Source: Anarhynchus alexandrinus
Taxonomy: Eukaryota; Chordata; Aves; Charadriiformes; Charadriidae
Reading direction: 5' to 3'
Assembly (NCBI GenBank): GCA_008711295.1
Contig: VUYV01000020.1
Span: forward strand, 869,558-933,557
Length of the DNA: 64,000 bases
The translations under genes were made by a program, and so were the position numbers. The notes beneath the pieces were generated by a model. That model was given only the letters and a program-made list of their open reading frames with translations, did not search any database and had not been told where the DNA came from. Shown here in pieces: positions 1 to 13,300 of the stretch. Numbering within the stretch: position 1 is the stretch's first letter; the number at the start of each line of letters is the position of its first letter.

Positions 1-1232
1 TTACTTTTTCTCTACACAGTCATCTCCTCCTCAGGCTCAAGTTTCTCTGAATGTTCAGTCTAAAAGAACCTCTTTTCTTCCCTAGCCCTCTATCATCATC
101 CTGCATCCAGTTTACTTTAGTCTCCAGAATGACTGAAATAAGCAGAGGAAATCTCTCTCTTCTAGGCAGTCATATCCCTTACAGCACTGTCACACCTCAA
201 AATAATTCTGGTGCATTTATTTGCTCACAGAAAGTACCTCGCTCCTTTGGCTTTCAAGTGCCAGACATGACTCTTCCACCTCTTTGCTCACAACTAGGTT
301 AATAATGATTCACACGGTTATCACTATCTCCACAGGAATGGTTGACTTTCTTTCCTACCCACTCTAGTCACAACCATGTCTTCCTGTGACTGTATCAGCA
401 TTAGCAATCATCCCCTTCAGCAGTCATCTGAACATATTATGGGGCAGCTCTGGGCCCTTGGCCCTTCCAGTGAGGATGTCTGGCTGGCCATAGGAAAGAG
501 AAAGCTGTAGTTCAAGGACCAGTAGAGTGGGACAAAGACAAACCCACTAGTTCTTAGCAGCTATTGAAGAATGCAGACTGGAACCTCTAATTTACCTTAA
601 CCAGCATCCTCAAAAAATGTTGTTGTTTAAACTAGCAATGTCCTGCGGTGCTCCCATAATCCTAGAGCCACCCCACATAAACACCACTAAAGAAAGGAGT
701 TCAAAGCTACACATGTTGCACGCAGGCTGTTTAGTTCAGCAAAACCAAACAAAACATTGGCTCCTGGATTTTAAATGTGTTTGGTTTTTCTAGTCCCCTC
801 AAGCTAAGCCACACAACAAATACTCTCCTCTTGGTCCTACATTCTCTTAAGTAACAGAAGAAAGTCTGGAGATTAGTCATTGCTACCATCTTCAGCTAAG
901 GAATCAACTGAGACGACGAGTGACAAAATGGAAACTCAGCAAACATTCCAATAAAATGAATCTAGTACTGCTTGTATTCGCCTCCTCATCCCTTTTGCGT
1001 TTAACTCATCACCTTTTCATTTAACTCACTGCTTTACAATTCAACTCTTCAGAAAAATTTTTGGGAGCTGGGGGGAAGAAGAGAGGTGCAGGGAATAAAA
1101 CACTTTCCCATTTGCGCAGCAGGAGTGTTTCTTGGAGGAAAAACAGAGGCTGTAGCCAAGGAAGCTGAAGATCCCACAAAATGCAGCTGAAATTGAGGCA
1201 AGACTCTTCATGATGGAGCTGAATTTACATAC
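1..1232 (-). other. XPO5: XPO5 intron following exon 17 (partial)
   Basis: This stretch lies downstream of the last visible XPO5 exon on the minus strand. I looked on the minus strand for the next conserved exportin-5 segment, the one that follows the RDYPQLVL motif, and did not find it, so the next exon is probably beyond the left edge. No repeat, RNA gene or other coding exon was recognised. Confidence 0.6.
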
Positions 1233-4200
1233 CAGGACAAGCTGAGGGTAATCTCGACACATCTTTATGATTGAGGAGCATGCATGCCTTCTCACATTCT
1301 TCACTGCTCGAGTTCTAGGAGCCTGGACAGACATAACAAACTTCAATGCAACAAAACAAAAGTTCAGACAAATGCAGGGTATCTTCAAGAGACAAATGCA
1401 TTACATACAGTTTTCTGCACTGTTGAGTACAGATCAAAAAAGCATTCCCACACCTCCCACCCCAAACAATCACACAACAACCAAATTTCCTCTGGAGCAA
1501 TAGCCAACCCAAGAAACCCATGTTCGAACCAGCTGTGCTCAAGGACAGAGGATGCCATGGATCTTCCTCACTATTTCAAGACTCCAAGCCCTCCCTAGGT
1601 AGCTGGCAGCTTTACAGCCATCCTTCACCAACCACTGAAGAGTACCCACAGTTAATGAAGGGATTTCACTCTCAGAAGGGCCAACACAGGCTTTCAGACT
1701 AAGTGCACTGGCGTTGACACCAACACCGGTGGCCTTCTAAGTTTGTGAGCCAAAGCTTATTAGGCTATGTCAACCAAGAACATATCAGCTGTATCTAGAC
1801 TTCCCAGGCCTTTCCAGGAGCAGGACTATACTTGAGAGGCCTACTACAGCAGAGTCTTCAGACTCAGCATGGTCTCAAGCAGAATATGATTTGATCCAAC
1901 TGTTATAGCTTATTAGTAGAGAATAATTTAGACATACCTTACTTTCTTCTATAACTTCAAAGGTAACTGAAGCAAACAGCTGTGAGAAAAGGGAGGAAAA
2001 ATCCAAAACCTCATGTCATTTGTTAATATGTAGCACTCACATGTGTTTTGAGCTCAAGGAATAGATCATAAGACTTTGGTGCAATTTCATTAAAGTCAGT
2101 GAAGGACCCTTGACTAAGTTGACAGATGAATCATCAGCACAGTGAGGCCTTGAAATAAAACATGGTGTTTACTGGCCAGAGTGTGCACTTAACGTTAAGG
2201 TTTAAGGCTAAGAACTACAAAATTTGTGTTATTTGACATTGTTTCTTCTTGAGCAAGACTCTGTCTCAGTTCTTCCCATCTTTGACATGAAGAATAGTCC
2301 TTCCCTGACAGTAATGCCAAGAGGATTAACTCCTGCAGTTTACTACAAGGGCCTTGCACCACAAAAAGCCTACTTGATTTTAGCATGGTCTGCAAGTACC
2401 TACCTTGGAAAGTACTTGTGGTAGGTATTCTGGTCGGTAAGTGACAAATGGGAAGAGAGCAGAGACATTGGTGAGCACGCAGGACAGGATAAGAGGGTCC
2501 TTTGTTTCAAAATTAAGGACAAGCTGCAGCAGATCTATGCCATCATTCACTGGGATTTCCTACAGAGGCATGAAAGGGAAAGAAGAAAAGAAAAAACAGA
2601 GGCAACACTCAGTACTTCAGCCTGTAGCACACATCCTACAACTCCTACAGCCAGGCCACAGAGCTGCTGTTATCACATCAGGCCGCTTAGCTGAACACAA
2701 CTGTCCTCAGAGCAGAAAGAAAAGCAGTAGAAACCTCAGTTTAACTGTGTGCTACGTGCACTTGCTGAGGGCAAAAAGGACGGCAGCACTGCCATGGTTG
2801 GTCGGGTAGTCTTGAGATGTCCATCTCAAGTCCCCATACTATTGCTTGCACCTCTGGGAAAGGTAAATTTCCTCTCTCAGTTTGGGTCCCAATTCTCCTC
2901 TTCACTCTGTCCAACAGACTCCATGCTTAACCAACTGTATCAACCCATATAATTATTTTACTGTGATTAGATGATGAACTAAAGTGCATGAGCTTAATCT
3001 AATAAAAAAATCAAGTCAGTCTACATTAGACTGAGAAAAACTGCTGTTGAACAAAAAGCAGAGAGAAATTGCTTCTGATCTCCTACCCCCTGAGCATGAA
3101 TTTCTCTCATTTAGTTAAAATCTTTTTAAAAAAATAATAATCTAATCAGAGGATGATTAAAAAAGAATAAACTTAGAAAATTCCTGCCTAAGCAGTCCTA
3201 TTTTCTTCTAGCAAGACGCTATGTCAAAGCATGCCACCTGACCAGTCTCTTGTGACTTCTCATGGCATAGCGTCCAGAACCAAGACATGCCTGAAAGTAA
3301 GCCAGTATGAGTTTGGTTCCATCTAAAGATGGGTCACTACTCCTCGTGAGAACCACTCGCCAAACAATCTGGGTTTTCGCACGGAGGCAACTGGCTACTA
3401 CAAACTTTTCAAGGACAACACAGCTGAAAAAAGCCACTCTTGTCAACCCAGAACGAGCCAGAAGAGCAGGCAAGAGCATCTGGTACACATACGTCTTTAT
3501 CCAGTGTTCGAAACATCTGGCTGATGACACTCTCGGAGAAGAAGGTCATGGCATCCCACTGCACAAAGGACGGAGAGAAGATGGAGCAGAGACCTTCGCC
3601 TGTCTTAGCTGAAAGGAAGAGAACAGTGGAGCTCTCACCACACTCCTCTCCACACGCACACCACCAGGCTGGTAAGCTCCTGCGCTGCAACATCTTAGCA
3701 CTCATGAGTATTTTGATCACACAGCTCTCCTTGCAGATGCCTGGCAGTGATACACTGGGGGCAACTAAGGTAATCCCATGTGATTTGCCTCATTCCAGTG
3801 AAGGCTCCTGAGACATTAGTCTGACCTTTGAGATACTACAAGGAGCAACACCAACAAGTCACAGAAGGGAAAAGAAAAGGAGGGAGACCGCATTCCCAGA
3901 CTTGGCACTGCAGGCAAGATTGCCCTCAGTGTGACTTTGCAGAGCACCAAGGGGCCTTCCTTCACAGGAGGGAAAGCAAGGTGACTGACAGAGGGATTTG
4001 CCAGGCAGGCAGAACTTCCCTGGACAAAAACAGTATGTTATGGAGAAAACAAGGCCCAAATAATTGTAAAACGGTACCAGAGGGACAGATGCATCTGTTT
4101 TGCAGAGAGATTTGGGGGAGGGAAAGGGGAAGCCAAGGGTTTTACATTAGCTATTCCATAGGTAGACTACAGAGTGTTAAATTTGGGGTGTGGTGGGTTT

Positions 4201-4489
4201 GATTTGATTTTGCTTTTAACTTGTAAAGACCTTAAAAGCCTGAAAACCTAATGTTGAGTCTTCCCTCCCCCTTAAAAAAAAAAAAAAAAAAGAAGTTTCT
4301 TCTTGGCTTGAATTAAAAAACAAATCCCACATCCCTATTTTTTTTTCCCAGGTAACTCACAGTTCATGGGTCCAGTATCAACAGGAGCTGTGAGCTGGTA
4401 CTTCAGCCATTCACCAGCCATTTGGAAGCCAGTTCGAGGGTCCAGACGACAAGCCATCCTCATCACCTCTCCTTGCTGGGCTCGGAAAG
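1233..4489 (-). CDS. XPO5: Exportin-5, exons 13-17 (residues about 438-615)
   Basis: Five exons continue the exportin-5 reading frame: 4361-4489, 3493-3608, 2404-2559, 1938-1979 and 1233-1322. All have GT-AG junctions and the phases agree (1, 1, 0, 0, 0). The translation contains conserved exportin-5 segments such as SFRAQQGEVMR, FSPSFVQWDAM, EIPVNDGIDLLQLVLNF and APRTRAVKNVRRHACSS. This part belongs to the alpha-helical HEAT-repeat solenoid that wraps around pre-miRNA and RanGTP. Exon 13 is single copy; exons 6-12 just upstream are present twice in this assembly. Roughly the C-terminal half of the protein is missing because the window ends. The intron between exons 13 and 14 contains only an A-rich run near 4272-4291 as an obvious feature. 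Confidence 0.95.
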
Positions 4490-5967
4490 CTGCAGTGAAA
4501 AAAAAAAAATAAAATCAGACACCGTGCAACAAGCTGATGCTACAAATGCTCCCTTCCCCAAAGCTCACCTGCAGCTTTGCACACCTGGGAACATTGTGGA
4601 CTGTTGCTCTGGCAATAGCTGTGTAGTAAGCTCAGATATACAGTCAGTAAACTAGGTGCAACAGGATGGGCAATTTTTGAAGCGATTTAAATGGACTAAA
4701 AAAATGATGGATTAACTTAAAAAGAAGTGCAATTAAAATGCAATATGAATTATGAAAATCTATGCTAAACCCAGATTTACTGCAATTAAGCCTCTATTTT
4801 TCATTAAAAAAAAATTCTTCAAACTATACATGTTTGCTGCTTACAAAGCACCTTGAGATACTGAGACAGAAAATCAGCATTAGTTAACTACCACTTCCTT
4901 CAGCTAAATGCACTTTTTCTAGATTATTCAACTTAAGTTCAGATTCTAGGCTGAGAAGCTAATGCAAACTCAAGAAAACCAAAGACTTGTTTTCAATTTC
5001 AAAGATACATAAAGTGAAGTACAGAACAAGAATTTCATTTGTTCCCAAAATATTCCAGTACATCACCACACAAAAGAATCAGTTCTGCTGACTACAGATG
5101 CAACCTGCATTGTTTGAAAAAGTTGTTATATCACGTAATTTTATTTTGTGTTTCAAATCAGTTTTATTTTCTTATATACATAATACCTTTAATATCACTT
5201 AACTCCCTAAAAGTATTTCAAATTCTGGCTTTGTGCATTTACCTACTTTTTGATTTCCACCCAACTAGAATTATTACAAGAAGTAAAAAACAAACTATCT
5301 AATAAGCAATAAAAAAAAATGCTACACTTGAAATCTTCAAACATAAATGTAAAAGGTAAGAATTTAAGTAATTTATTAAGTATACCCTCCCAGCCACAAA
5401 GTGAGTACCAAACAATATCAGCCAGTGGGAACCAACATTGGTTTTGGGAAATAAAATACAAAAAGAAAAAAAAATTATTAATACCCAGGTTTCCCTGTTT
5501 GCTGGTTTAAAATCATGATTAAATTTGGCTATTTTAATTGCTGAACTCTAGCTATTGGTACTGAACCAAAAGCTTCTCAGCAGAGTCAGGACAGATTTTC
5601 TTTCTGGAATGACATTTAAAGTCTTTTGTAGGCTGCCTTCCTCTCCTAACCTGAGCAGGGCTCCAGGCTGTTTCATTTCCTCCTCTAGGTGACCAAGAGG
5701 CACATTTGCTTTGCCACTAGGTAGTAAATGCTACTAGGCCACCTACCTGGCCAGCAAGTAAAATAATAGCAAAAAGTAAGTAAAATGAAATGCCTGAGCT
5801 GCCACAGGAAAATCCTAAATTAATTTAACTCCAAGATCCAGGCTGAATGAGTCAAGACACAAACAGAAGCTGCCAAGCCAACGTGGCAGGCTCCAAGCTC
5901 AGCCAGCAATTGAAAGTAAGAGGAAAGGCACAGACAACAGCTTCCACACAGGGTGACGGCAACTTAC
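4490..5967 (-). other. XPO5: XPO5 intron between exons 13 and 12
   Basis: An AT-rich intron without recognisable coding or RNA content. Its right part, from 5537 on, is the left end of the 4.8 kb duplicated block. The left boundary of the repeat therefore falls inside this intron. Confidence 0.6.
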
Positions 5968-8900
5968 AGTTGAAGAAGGCATTGAAGTCCTCATCACTGT
6001 CAAAATCAAAGCGGGAGTATTCACAACTGTGGCTGTCCATTTTAGAGGGAAAGCCCACCTGGAGACAGGACAAGGTCAGGAAGGAAGAGAAGTCACTCAT
6101 CAAAACTAACACCAGCTTCAGGGAGATGAAGACTGAAGGCAAGGATCAGACAGTATAGAGTGGCCTGCAGATCACATCACTGGCAGACACAAGAACTATG
6201 TAGTTTCTCCCCTACGACCCACAGGCCATGTTCACCTAGGCACCTTCTCACACCTATCTGGCCACAGTTTCCACATACCTTCACTAGGTTGGTCATAGAT
6301 GCACGAAGATACTTGGGAATCATAGCCAGCAACAAGGGGTCACGAGACAAAACTTCATGCCGAAAGAGGGCTCCCCATGTGATCTGGGTGGAAGAGCGCA
6401 GAAACTGGGGGGGGAAAGGGGAACAGAGAAGGATTTCAGTGCTGGAATCTCCACTAACATTAAGTGTTGCTAGCAGAAGGCAATAGCAAATTATACTGAC
6501 TATTTGGTAGAGGCAAGGCACGTCGCAAGCACAACTCAAACTGCCAGAATGACAAAACTTAAATACTAGTGGCTGATTGCAAATTCTGCACTTTCTACTC
6601 AGCACCTGTGTCAGGCACTGTTCCCAACGGGGTGGTAATGGAGGAGAAACCACTGTGCCTTCCAGGTCTTCAGTTGAAACCGAGAGAGCCTGGAAAGCGA
6701 TATTTGGCAGCTGAAGTTCTGTGGTCTTCTATAGGTTAGCTCAGTTACGCATTCACACATTCTTACATAGACATAAATGAGACTTTCAGCCCTTTACGTA
6801 CCTGGCTAGGATGGGTTGTAAAGGCTAAAAACGAGTCAAGGTATTTTCCAAAGTTGGCTGGCGTTTCCACATCAGAATCTGAGCCCTATTAGGAAGACAA
6901 ACAATTTCAGACAAAATACTAAATATATGCCATGCTGGGCTCACAAGTGACACGTCTCTGGGTAAAGCACGAGCACTACATCCAAGGCCACAGACTGTAA
7001 AGGAGCAGAGACAAAAGCACTGAACAACTGTAATTTTTTTCTAAAACCAGTACAGTCAGTTCTGCTGATGAGCCTGGGGGTGCAGGAAAGAGCACCACCC
7101 TCATTCAAGAGAAAAGGGAGACTTCTCAGATACTGGAGTTCCATTAAAACTAAAGTCCTAACTGCTGCTGCTGCCTTGAGTCACAATTTTTCTCCTATTG
7201 GGTCAAGCCCACCCAGCAGTACCAAAGTGGAGCAATTCTCAACTGCAGAATTTCACATGCAAATACACCCAAATGATTTCACTCCCATTCCTCCAAATGT
7301 TTCCTGTGTTTAACATATGGACATGTCTTATCAATACCTTTCTGGCAAGTTTGTCAGGAAAGTAAGTTTTACCTGGAGTCATAAATTCAAGGTTACAGTG
7401 GTCCTTACTGATCATAATATGACTTGGTGCCCTCAAGATCCCTGTTCTGGAGCTGTACAGCTCAGTGCTGCCTCTCCCGAGCCAATGCAGATGAGATGAG
7501 TCAAATCCCCATCTCATTACTTCATTCCAGACTAACAGCTCTCACTGCCTAACAGAAGTGAAGTCACGCCCTTTGTTCACTGTCCATTCTTTTTAGGGAT
7601 AAGTTCTCAAAGGGTTTTTTTGCTTTCCCTCCCTTCGAGAATTTACCCTGCTCTATCATTTGCCCAGGCTGGCTGCCTCAGTCTCCCCACGAACAGCATC
7701 TCTCAACAAGCCCACCTTCCTTACTGTAGGAGCACTGTGCTGAACAGACAGAGCAGGAATTCAGCAGTCAGCATGGCACGCAAAGCATCAGCATGCATCT
7801 TCACCTCAACATTGACACAAAGCATTAGAAGGAGGAACAGCAGGAACAAAACCTGTTCATTCCTTCAGCTGGAGAGAATCTTAGCAGAAGAACAAACAGG
7901 AACACTCTTAGAGTTATTTTTAATAGGCAAATTTAAGAGGCTTCCAATGCAAGAGTAATTTCCGGGAGTAGTTTTTCTGTAGCAGTAGACAGCAAGAAAC
8001 TTGACCAATTTTCAGTAAAGCTTCAGCATTTTACAGAGGTTATAGATGACGACTTTTGATGACAGCAGAGGCCTGGAATCAGTCAGGGTCCCTCCATTTT
8101 ACATTCCTATGACTTGGCAGGATACAGTTCTCTCACCAGTAAGCAGAGCCATTTCTGCCTTTTCTAAATGTGTGGAGAGAACCCTGCGGCTACCAAATGT
8201 GCAGAGATAACCCTGGTCCTACCTTCGATTAGGGTTGCCTCACCCCCAGTCCTAAAAACTAGCTTTGCCAGGGTTGCGTTTGGTATTAGTAGAGACTTAC
8301 TAGCAACGCACACAGCTGGCTGCCCAACGCGCACAGAACTTGGCAAAGTCTCTTCAAGAAAACATAGTGCTTCTCCACCAGGCCTTCTCCATCTGCTGTC
8401 CTGGGAATGAGGGGAGGGGGAAAAACAGGATCACAGTTACTCATGCTGTAGGTAACAGGCATGCTGCTATCTACCTTGTAGATAAAAAGAAGACCAGAGC
8501 AATTTTATTTTATTGCAGTGGGATTTTCTTTGCTATTACCAAGAAGTACTGCTTTATTGGTTTCTAAAACCCCTGAAATTGCCTCTCTGAAAGAGTCCCT
8601 CCTGATCAGTTTCAGGCTAAAAAAGAAAGCTGGGGAAGCTGTGACATTTATACCACTTTGTCCTTCAATTATGGGATTTGAAAAAACTTGCAGTTTTTCA
8701 GGTTTTGCAAAAGAAATGGTGTTTTTGTTCTCTCCTAACCCAGTCCCAGCTTCCTGCAGTTAAGCAGCAATATCTTTTGTAAATGACATCTACAAAACCA
8801 TTTGTACGCAGTTTTTGTGTGAAATTACAGCAGCAGGATGGTACTCACTGGGCAGCGGAGAGAATGTAGTGCATGGCAACGTCTCCAAACAAGACCATCA

Positions 8901-10319
8901 GAGGCTTCCGATCCTCCAGCTTACCCTAGGTGTAAAATACGCCAAACGCCTCAGTTAGAACATAACTATTTATTCCCATCTGCAAGTGAAATTAGGAGAT
9001 CCACAGCTGTCCTTCTACCTGAGGAAGGGCTTACAGTCCACAAATTATTTCAGTAAAAATCTGCCAAAAAAATCTAAGGTATTCCTGATCTCAAGAAATT
9101 TCCCCAAGCAATCCCACCGCAGGAACTTTAAACTGAAAAACTGATCCTGAGGCATTTAACTCTTCTTCCCTCCAGACTGGTTAGTTATGTAAAGGCAGCT
9201 GATAAATACTCAGCTTCAACACTAAGCTACTTGTGAATGTGTGGGTCAAATCACTTGTTTAGATCCTGCTGCCATTGCTCTGAGCTGCCAGATGGCACAG
9301 CTGGTGACAATATTTCCCACTTCACCATTGTAGAAAGTGGGGAAAAAAGTTAATGGGGGTTCTCCAACTTCAAAACTGTGAGGAGAGACAGGCACAGAAG
9401 TTGGAGAGGGTTCCAACAGTTGCTGTACGTATTGCGCTGGCATGCCATTCACCCTAAATATCATTAATATAAGCAGCCAAATTTGAATTTTGTTTCTTAA
9501 ATAAAAGGGCAAAGATATCGTAGCTCAATCTGAAGAATTATATAGGATAATAGGAGGAAAACAAAGGGGAGCCAGAGGAGCAGTGGAGGAAGAACTCACT
9601 TTCCTGCTGACAGCAATCAGGAGACACTCTGCTGCTCCTATTTGGAGCTCAGGTTCATTTAGGAGCAGACACAACATCTCCAAGAGCTTGCAGTTGTCTG
9701 CTGTGATGTGGCTCAGGGCCACCCAGTCAATGTAGCCAGCCAAGGTGTTGAGTGCTGCTATCCCCACGCGACAGTTTGCCTGGGCCTGTGAACAGAGAGG
9801 AGGCGAGAGGTCAGAGAGAAACACCAGTTCCCACCACCTAAAGGCATCCACTCTTGAAGAACAGTATCAGGAACTGCCCCAAGTGAGGTGGCAGCAGAAG
9901 GGTACAAATCCCCACACTAAGGATGTCAGTTAAGGCCTGGGCATTTCTCCACTTGTGCCTCACTTCTTTCTTCTCCAGGAATTTGTATTATGGGTGAACA
10001 AACCCATCTGCAAATGAGAACTGCAGGTAATAGGCTCCAAAGCCCAGGAGAAGCCTAGTTCTAAGCAACCTTAGTCTTAAGAAGGACTAATGCACTAACT
10101 CCCACATAGCTCCACTCACCTTTGGTTCCTGAGCCAGATCAGTCTTCTGAAAAAGAAAACAAAAGATGGTAAGTGAGCGGCTACAGCACACACTTCCACC
10201 CAGCCACTGCTGGACAGGCTTATTCTCGAGAACGCAGCCAGAAGCAGATTCACAGAACAGCTCCCTACTGACAGAGGCTGCAACCCAGTCTCCCGTTCAG
10301 GACATCGCTGCAGCCATTA
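5537..10319. repeat. Large tandem duplication, copy A (probable duplicate allele)
   Basis: About 4.78 kb that reappears at 10321-15116. The two copies align end to end with an offset of 4784, then 4782 after a 2 bp deletion near 11467, then 4797 after a 15 bp length difference near 12350. Scattered single-base differences are visible, for example gtagtaaatg versus gtagcaaatg near 5725. Copy A ends exactly at the N at 10320. By eye identity is around 99 percent. The block covers XPO5 exons 6-12 with their introns. Confidence 0.97.
5968..10146 (-). CDS. XPO5: Exportin-5 exons 6-12, copy A
   Basis: Exons at 10120-10146, 9600-9785, 8849-8925, 8301-8400, 6802-6885, 6279-6404 and 5968-6058 encode residues about 208-437. 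Conserved segments include QANCRVGIAALNTLAGYIDW, KPLMVLFGDVAMHYILSAAQ, VEKHYVFLKRLCQVLCALG, FLRSSTQITWGALFRHE and SRFDFDSDEDFNAFFN. All junctions are GT-AG. Exon 12 ends in phase 1 and joins exon 13 (4489) correctly, and exon 6 follows exon 5 in phase 0. The seven exons total 691 nt, which is not a multiple of three, so a transcript using both copies would shift frame. One copy is therefore enough for a functional gene, and the other is probably an allele. Confidence 0.95.
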
Positions 10320-10320
10320 N
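10320..10320. other. Assembly gap (single N) at the junction of the two duplicated blocks
   Basis: A single N lies exactly between copy A and copy B of the 4.8 kb repeat. The sequence left of it (ending ccatta) continues uninterrupted at the right end of copy B, near 15116. The sequence right of it (attgctgaac) matches the left start of copy A at 5537. This is the pattern of two overlapping contigs that were not merged. Confidence 0.9.
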
Positions 10321-13300
10321 ATTGCTGAACTCTAGCTATTGGTACTGAACCAAAAGCTTCTCAGCAGAGTCAGGACAGATTTTCTTTCTGGAATGACATT
10401 TAAAGTCTTTTGTAGGCTGCCTTCCTCTCCTAACCTGAGCAGGGCTCCAGGCTGTTTCATTTCCTCCTCTAGGTGACCAAGAGGCACATTTGCTTTGCCA
10501 CTAGGTAGCAAATGCTACTAGGCCACCTACCTGGCCAGCAAGTAAAATAATAGCAAAAAGTAAGTAAAATGAAATGCCTGAGCTGCCACAGGAAAATCCT
10601 AAATTAATTTAACTCCAAGATCCAGGCTGAATGAGTCAAGACATAAACAGAAGCTGCCAAGCCAACGTGGCAGGCTCCAAGCTCAGCCAGCAATTGAAAG
10701 TAAGAGGAAAGGCACAGACAACAGCTTCCACACAGGGTGACGGCAACTTACAGTTGAAGAAGGCATTGAAGTCCTCATCACTGTCAAAATCAAAGCGGGA
10801 GTATTCACAACTGTGGCTGTCCATTTTAGAGGGAAAGCCCACCTGGAGACAGGACAAGGTCAGGAAGGAAGAGAAGTCACTCATCAAAACTAACACCAGC
10901 TTCAGGGAGATGAAGACTGAAGGCAAGGATCAGACAGTATAGAGTGGCCTGCAGATCACATCACTGGCAGACACAAGAACTATGTAGTTTCTCCCCTACG
11001 ACCCACAGGCCATGTTCACCTAGGCACCTTCTCACACCTATCTGGCCACAGTTTCCACATACCTTCACTAGGTTGGTCATAGATGCACGAAGATACTTGG
11101 GAATCATAGCCAGCAACAAGGGGTCACGAGACAAAACTTCATGCCGAAAGAGGGCTCCCCATGTGATCTGGGTGGAAGAGCGCAGAAACTGGGGGGGGAA
11201 AGGGGAACAGAGAAGGATTTCAGTGCTGGAATCTCCACTAACATTAAGTGTTGCTAGCAGAAGGCAATAGCAAATTATACTGACTATTTGGTAGAGGCAA
11301 GGCACGTCGCAAGCACAACTCAAACTGCCAGAATGACAAAACTTAAATACTAGTGGCTGATTGCAAATTCTGCACTTTCTACTCAGCACCTGTGTCGGGC
11401 ACTGTTCCCAACGGGGTGGTAATGCAGGAGAAACCACTCTGCCTTCCAGGTCTTTAGCTGAAACAGAGAGCCTGGAAAGCGATATTTGGCGACTGAAGTT
11501 CTGTGGTCTTCTATAGGTTAGCTCAGTTATGCATTCACACATTCTTACATAGACATAAATGAGACTTTCAGCCCTTTACGTACCTGGCTAGGATGGGTTG
11601 TAAAGGCTAAAAACGAGTCAAGGTATTTTCCAAAGTTGGCTGGCGTTTCCACATCAGAATCTGAGCCCTATTAGGAAGACAAACAATTTCAGACAAAATA
11701 CTAAATATATGCCATGCTGGGCTCACAAGTGACACGTCTCTGGGTAAAGCACGAGCACTACATCCAAGGCCACAGACTGTAAAGGAGCAGAGACAAAAGC
11801 ACTGAACAACTGTAATTTTTTTCTAAACCCAGTACAGTCAGTTCTGCTGATGAGCCTGGGGGTGCAGGAAAGAGCACCACCCTCATTCAAGAGAAAAGGG
11901 AGACTTCTCAGATACTGGAGTTCCATTAAAACTAAAGTCCTAACTGCTGCTGCTGCCTTGAGTCACAATTTTTCTCCTATTGGGTCAAGCCCACCCAGCA
12001 GTACCAAAGTGGAGCAATTCTCAACTGCAGAATTTCACATGCAAATACACCCAAATGATTTCACTCCCATTCCTCCAAATGTTTCCTGTGTTTAACATAT
12101 GGACATGTCTTATCAATACCTTTCTGGCAAGTTTGTCAGGAAAGTAAGTTTTACCTGGAGTCATAAATTCAAGGTTACAGTGGTCCTTACTGATCATAAT
12201 ATGACTTGGTGCCCTCAAGATCCCTGTTCTGGAGCTGTACAGCTCAGTGCTGCCTCTCCCGAGCCAATGCAGATGAGATGAGTCAAATCCCCATCTCATT
12301 ACTTCATTCCAGACTAACAGCTCTCACTGCCTAACAGAAGTGAAGTCACTGAAAGTAATAACACACCCTTTGTTCACTGTCCATTCTTTTTAGGGATAAG
12401 TTCTCAAAGGGTTTTTTTGCTTTCCCTCCCTGCGAGAATTTACCCTGCTCTATCACTTGCCCAGGCTGGCTGCCTCAGTCTCCCCACAAACAGCATCTCT
12501 CAACAAGCCCGCCTTCCTTACTGTAGGAGCACTGTGCTGAACGGACAGAGCAGGAATTCAGCAGTCAGCATGGCATGCAAAGCATCAGCATGCATCTTCA
12601 CCTCAACATTGACACAAAGCATTAGAAGGAGGAACAGCAGGAACAAAACCTGTTCATTCCTTCAGCTGGAGAGAATCTTAGCAGAAGAACAAACAGGAAC
12701 ACTCTTAGAGTTATTTTTAATAGGCAAATTTAAGAGGCTTCCAATGCAAGAGTAATTTCCGGGAGTAGTTTTTCTGTAGCAGTAGACAGCAAGAAACTTG
12801 ACCAATTTTCAGTAAAGCTTCAGCATTTTACAGAGGTTATAGATGACGACTTTTGATGACAGCAGAGGCCTGGAATCAGTCAGGGTCCCTCCATTTTACA
12901 TTCCTATGACTTGGCAGGATACAGTTCTCTCACCAGTAAGCAGAGCCATTTCTGCCTTTTCTAAATGTGTGGAGAGAACCCTGCGGCTACCAAATGTGCA
13001 GAGATAACCCTGGTCCTACCTTCGATTAGGGTTGCCTCACCCCCAGTCCTAAAAACTAGCTTTGCCAGGGTTGCGTTTGGTATTAGTAGAGACTTACTAG
13101 CAACGCACACAGCTGGCTGCCCAACGCGCACAGAACTTGGCAAAGTCTCTTCAAGAAAACATAGTGCTTCTCCACCAGGCCTTCTCCATCTGCTGTCCTG
13201 GGAATGAGGGGAGGGGGAAAAACAGGATCACAGTTACTCATGCTGTAGGTAACAGGCATGCTGCTATCTACCTTGTAGATAAAAAGAAGACCAGAGCAAT

